Part shown: positions 20,005 to 22,319 of the stretch, piece by piece | How the letters are laid out: each line of letters opens with the position of its first letter | Numbering within the stretch: position 1 is the first letter of the stretch | From: an uncultured Clostridia bacterium | Lineage (GTDB): Bacteria; Bacillota; Clostridia; TANB77; CAG-508 | Assembly (NCBI GenBank): GCA_947626705.1 | Contig: CANQTJ010000008.1 | Span: forward strand, 1 to 22,319 | Length of the DNA stretch: 22,319 nt | Direction of reading: 5' to 3' | The notes under the pieces: generated by a model | What the model saw: only the letters and a program-made list of their open reading frames with translations | The model's database searches: none | Told to the model about the DNA's origin: nothing | Made by a program: the position numbers and the translations under genes

Positions 20005-21303
20005 ATGAAATTATCAAAAACAGGAATGGGTACAACAAAGTTAAATAATATTGATGAAATGTATCCAGGACAAAGCATATTGTTGCAAACAGGACAATTA
20101 GTACAATATGGTGCAGGACTATTTGCATATAATACAATACCATTATTAGTTAGAAGAAATATAGAAAAAATTATAGTAGATACCTTAAATAAATATGATT
20201 GTATAGAGTGTTTATTGCCAACACTACAACCAGATACAATTTGGAAAAATTCAGGCAGATATGACCATTATGTAGATGATGGAACTATGCTTATAACAGA
20301 ATCAAATAAAGGAACATTTTGTTTAGCTCCAACAGGTGAAGAAGCAATGTTAGAATTTGCAAGAGAAAAACTTAAATCATATAAAAATTTACCAGCTACA
20401 TATTATCAAATTGGAGAAAAATTTAGAAATGAAATAAGGACGAGAGGTTATTTGCTAAGAGGTAAATCATTTCCAATGCTTGATGCTTATAGTTTTGATG
20501 TAGATGAAGAAAATATGGTTAAATCTTATGAAAATGTAAGAAAGGCATTTTTAGAAATATTTGAAAAAATAGGAATGCCGGTACTTCCTATAGTTGCAGA
20601 TAATGGAGCAATGGGAGGAAAAAAATCAGAAGAATTTATGATGATATCTGAACAAGGTGAAGATAAAATACTATATGATGAAAAATCAGGTATTGGGCTA
20701 AACACAGAAATATTAGAAAGAGAAGATTATAAAGACTACCTAAAAAATGAATATGGGATTGAAGATATTTCAAATCTAAAAGAAATTAGAACGATGGAAC
20801 TTGGACATATATTCCAACTTGGAACAAGATATTCTGAAATGATGAATGGAAAATTTATAAATAAAGAGGGAAAAGAATCACTATACTATATGGGGTGTTA
20901 TGGAATTGGCGTAAGTAGAACAGTTGCAGCATTATATGAAAGATGTGTAATAAATGATGAAAAATGGGGACCATGTGGATTTGTATTACCTGAATCAGTA
21001 GCACCATATTTAATACAAATCGTTCCAAAAATGGAGAATGAAGAAAAGGTTAAATTAGCAAATGAATTATATGAAAAACTTAATAAAAATAATATAGGAG
21101 TTATTTTAGATGATAGAGAAAATGTAACTATGGGAGCTAAAATAAAAGATTGCAAAATTCTTGGAACACCATATCTAGTAGTTTTAGGAGATAAACAAGA
21201 AGGAGAAAATATTGAACTTGAAAATATAAAAACAGGTAGCAAAGAAATTATAACAATTGAAAAATTAATAGACAAAATAAAAAATAAAGAAAAGATTTTT
21301 TAA
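20005..21303 (+). CDS. proS: Prolyl-tRNA synthetase, short form without the INS editing domain
   Basis: 432 residues from the ATG at 20005. A TTG at 19987 is in frame, but GAAGGAAAG sits 5 bases before the ATG. The class II core is complete: TGE loop (APTGEEAML), motif 2 (GEKFRNEIRTRGYLLRGKSF), motif 3 (GCYGIGVSRTVAALYE), then the anticodon-binding domain (YLIQIVPKM...GVILDDR...LGTPYLVVLGDK). Typical bacterial ProRS has about 570 residues with an INS domain between motifs 2 and 3 that removes Ala-tRNAPro. Here that interval is only about 100 residues with a small insert, as in the alphaproteobacterial/mitochondrial-like short type. Editing would then depend on a separate ProXp/YbaK-type protein, not seen in the window. 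Second gene after scpB. Confidence 0.94.
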   Translation: MKLSKTGMGTTKLNNIDEMYPGQSILLQTGQLVQYGAGLFAYNTIPLLVRRNIEKIIVDTLNKYDCIECLLPTLQPDTIWKNSGRYDHYVDDGTMLITESNKGTFCLAPTGEEAMLEFAREKLKSYKNLPATYYQIGEKFRNEIRTRGYLLRGKSFPMLDAYSFDVDEENMVKSYENVRKAFLEIFEKIGMPVLPIVADNGAMGGKKSEEFMMISEQGEDKILYDEKSGIGLNTEILEREDYKDYLKNEYGIEDISNLKEIRTMELGHIFQLGTRYSEMMNGKFINKEGKESLYYMGCYGIGVSRTVAALYERCVINDEKWGPCGFVLPESVAPYLIQIVPKMENEEKVKLANELYEKLNKNNIGVILDDRENVTMGAKIKDCKILGTPYLVVLGDKQEGENIELENIKTGSKEIITIEKLIDKIKNKEKIF

Positions 21304-21340
21304 AAATTGCTAAAAAATAATCTTTATATGGATAAAAAAG

Positions 21341-21381
21341 GAAAAGTAGCAAACACATAGCGTATTTGCTACTTTTCTTTT
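21341..21381. terminator. Bidirectional terminator between proS and the Arg-rich small gene
   Basis: A perfect 13-bp stem GAAAAGTAGCAAA (21341-21353) with TTTGCTACTTTTC (21365-21377), 11-base loop, TTTT after it on the plus strand and a CTTTTTT run after it on the minus strand. It serves both convergent genes. Confidence 0.85.
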
Positions 21382-21387
21382 CACAAA

Positions 21388-21561
21388 TTAGTGAAAAAAT
21401 TCTGGAGGATCTCTAAAAGGATTTGGGTGTCGTTCCCTCCAATCTCTAGTAATCATAGGAACATTATTTCTCTGATTATGTTGCCTTTCCCGATTCCTAA
21501 GATCCTTACAACGTTGCCTAATACTGTAGTGAGAACTGACAGCACCAGATTTTATTGCCAT
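21388..21561 (-). CDS. 57-residue Arg-rich protein, unrecognised
   Basis: The frame ATG 21561 to TAA 21388 has a strong initiation region (GGGAGGTAATCAT before the ATG), its own promoter and a terminator, so it is very probably expressed. It starts MAIKSGAVSSHYSIRQRCKD and ends WRERHPNPFRDPPEFFH; 10 of 57 residues are Arg, with many Asn, His and Pro and one Cys. No hydrophobic segment. Seven of the ten Arg codons are AGG, CGT, CGG or CGA, whereas surrounding genes use almost only AGA, and base composition is visibly less AT-rich. That suggests a foreign or recently acquired gene. A nucleic-acid-binding or ribosome-associated role would fit the charge, but no family is recognised. A 71-codon frame on the other strand here is its shadow. 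Confidence 0.7.
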   Translation of the reverse strand: MAIKSGAVSSHYSIRQRCKDLRNRERQHNQRNNVPMITRDWRERHPNPFRDPPEFFH

Positions 21562-21594
21562 ATGATTACCTCCCTTCTATATTTTAGTAAATAT

Positions 21595-21622
21595 AGTATA
21601 ACATAAATTTAAAAAAAATCAA
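21595..21622 (-). promoter_or_regulatory. Promoter of the Arg-rich small gene
   Basis: Minus strand: TTGATT (21622-21617), 16 bases, TATACT (21600-21595) with an extended-10 TGT. The -35 directly abuts the asnS stop codon, so the small gene need not depend on asnS transcription. Confidence 0.6.
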
Positions 21623-22319
21623 TTAAAATTCACAATTTTTTGGAGTTCTAGGAAATGGTATAACATCGCGTATATTTTGCATACCTGTTAAATACATAAT
21701 AGCTCTTTCAAAACCTAATCCAAATCCAGAGTGAACACAACTACCATATTTTCTTAAATCTAAATACCATTCATAATTTTCAATAGGCATATTTAATTCT
21801 TTCATTCTTTTTAATAGTTTATTATAATCTTCTTCTCTTTGACTACCACCAATTATTTCTCCAATTCCAGGAACTAAAAGGTCAGTAGCAGCAACTGTTT
21901 TACCATCAGGATTTTGCTTCATATAAAAAGCTTTAATTTCTATGGGATAATCAGTAACAAAAACAGGCTTTTTAAAAATTTCTTCACATAAGTATCTTTC
22001 ATGCTCTGTTTGCAAATCTACACCCCAGCTTACTTTATACTCAAAATTTTCATTATGTTTTTCCAATTCTTTAATAGCATCAGTATAAGTAATTCTAGCA
22101 AAGTCAGATGTAATAACATTATTTAATCTGTTTAATAAAGAATTATCAATAAAATTGTTAAAAAACTCCATTTCTTCTGGACAAGTATCTAACACATATT
22201 TAAAAATATATTTTATCATATCTTCTGCTAAATCCATATCGTCATTTAAATCTGCAAAACATATTTCAGGTTCTACCATCCAGAATTCAGCAGCATGTTT
22301 TACAGTATTAGAATTTTCA
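21623..22319 (-). CDS. asnS: Asparaginyl-tRNA synthetase, 5' partial (cut by the window edge)
   Basis: The frame is open to the right edge, so the N-terminus lies outside; about 231 residues are visible. The first visible residues read ENSNTVKHAAEFWMVEPE, the AsnRS version of the class II motif 2 region. Later are VFVTDYPIEIKAFYMKQNPD, VPGIGEIIGGSQREEDY and motif 3 GFGLGFERAIMYLTG, followed by IRDVIPFPRTP at the end. The enzyme attaches Asn directly to tRNAAsn. The internal ATG at 22279 is not the start because the conserved motif continues upstream of it. Its presence means the cell need not use AspRS plus GatCAB for Asn-tRNAAsn, unless both routes coexist. No terminator is obvious between it and the next minus-strand gene. 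Confidence 0.95.
   Translation of the reverse strand, partial: ENSNTVKHAAEFWMVEPEICFADLNDDMDLAEDMIKYIFKYVLDTCPEEMEFFNNFIDNSLLNRLNNVITSDFARITYTDAIKELEKHNENFEYKVSWGVDLQTEHERYLCEEIFKKPVFVTDYPIEIKAFYMKQNPDGKTVAATDLLVPGIGEIIGGSQREEDYNKLLKRMKELNMPIENYEWYLDLRKYGSCVHSGFGLGFERAIMYLTGMQNIRDVIPFPRTPKNCEF

Noticed and set aside
21391..21606. Plus-strand 71-codon open frame
   Set aside because: It is antisense to the Arg-rich minus-strand gene, has no ribosome binding site, and runs through that gene's initiation region.

Overview
The window is strongly AT-rich. It reads like a low-GC, endospore-forming Clostridia chromosome. Support comes from a clostridial SipL-like SPOCS/LysM spore-coat morphogenesis protein beside yunB, a SpoVB/MurJ-type flippase, AGA-dominated arginine codons, strong AGGAGG ribosome binding sites and a T-box riboswitch. 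The gene set resembles uncultured gut Clostridia, but the species cannot be named from the sequence alone.

Layout. 1-1913: sporulation genes (3' part of a sipL-like gene, yunB, and a probable duplicated-domain Tlp spore protein). 2210-2647: dtd. 3002-3654: a HepT/MntA (HEPN/minimal nucleotidyltransferase) toxin-antitoxin pair with its own promoter and terminator. 4009-4849 (minus): rplM-rpsI, divergent from a MOP-superfamily lipid flippase (5145-6800) and followed by the HU gene (6918-7196). 7328-9061 (minus): rqcH. 9316-12282: an accessory island made of a PAPS-reductase-like DUF3440 protein (IbrA-like), a small GNAT-like protein, a ParB-like protein (IbrB-like), then a 46-aa Spo0E-like coiled-coil protein and an XRE regulator. 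12383-18173: a T-box-controlled aspS-gatC-gatA-gatB operon. 18200-19191 (minus): a small membrane protein, rpsT and a small conserved-looking protein. 19371-21303: scpB-proS. 21388-21561 (minus): an unrecognised 57-aa Arg-rich protein. 21623-22319 (minus): the 3' part of asnS, cut by the window edge.

How the genes work together. AspRS supplies Asp-tRNA and GatCAB amidates misacylated Asp-tRNAAsn and/or Glu-tRNAGln. The T-box upstream of aspS probably senses uncharged tRNA; its deduced specifier loop contains CAAC, in which Gln (CAA) and Asn (AAC) codons overlap. AsnRS is also encoded nearby. dtd, RqcH, RpsT, RplM/RpsI and ProRS make this largely a translation and quality-control neighbourhood.

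Most unusual signals. (1) Two different but structurally related two-hairpin elements, each present as a nearly perfect tandem duplication. One pair lies at the aspS-gatC junction, where it rewrites the AspRS C-terminus; the other lies at the gatA-gatB junction. The second hairpin shows compensatory base changes between the two pairs. (2) The overlapping CAA/AAC specifier. (3) The DUF3440/GNAT-like/ParB cassette, with a palindrome over its -10 box and a hairpin between the Shine-Dalgarno sequence and the start codon of the parB-like gene. All assignments come from reading the sequence; no database search was run.
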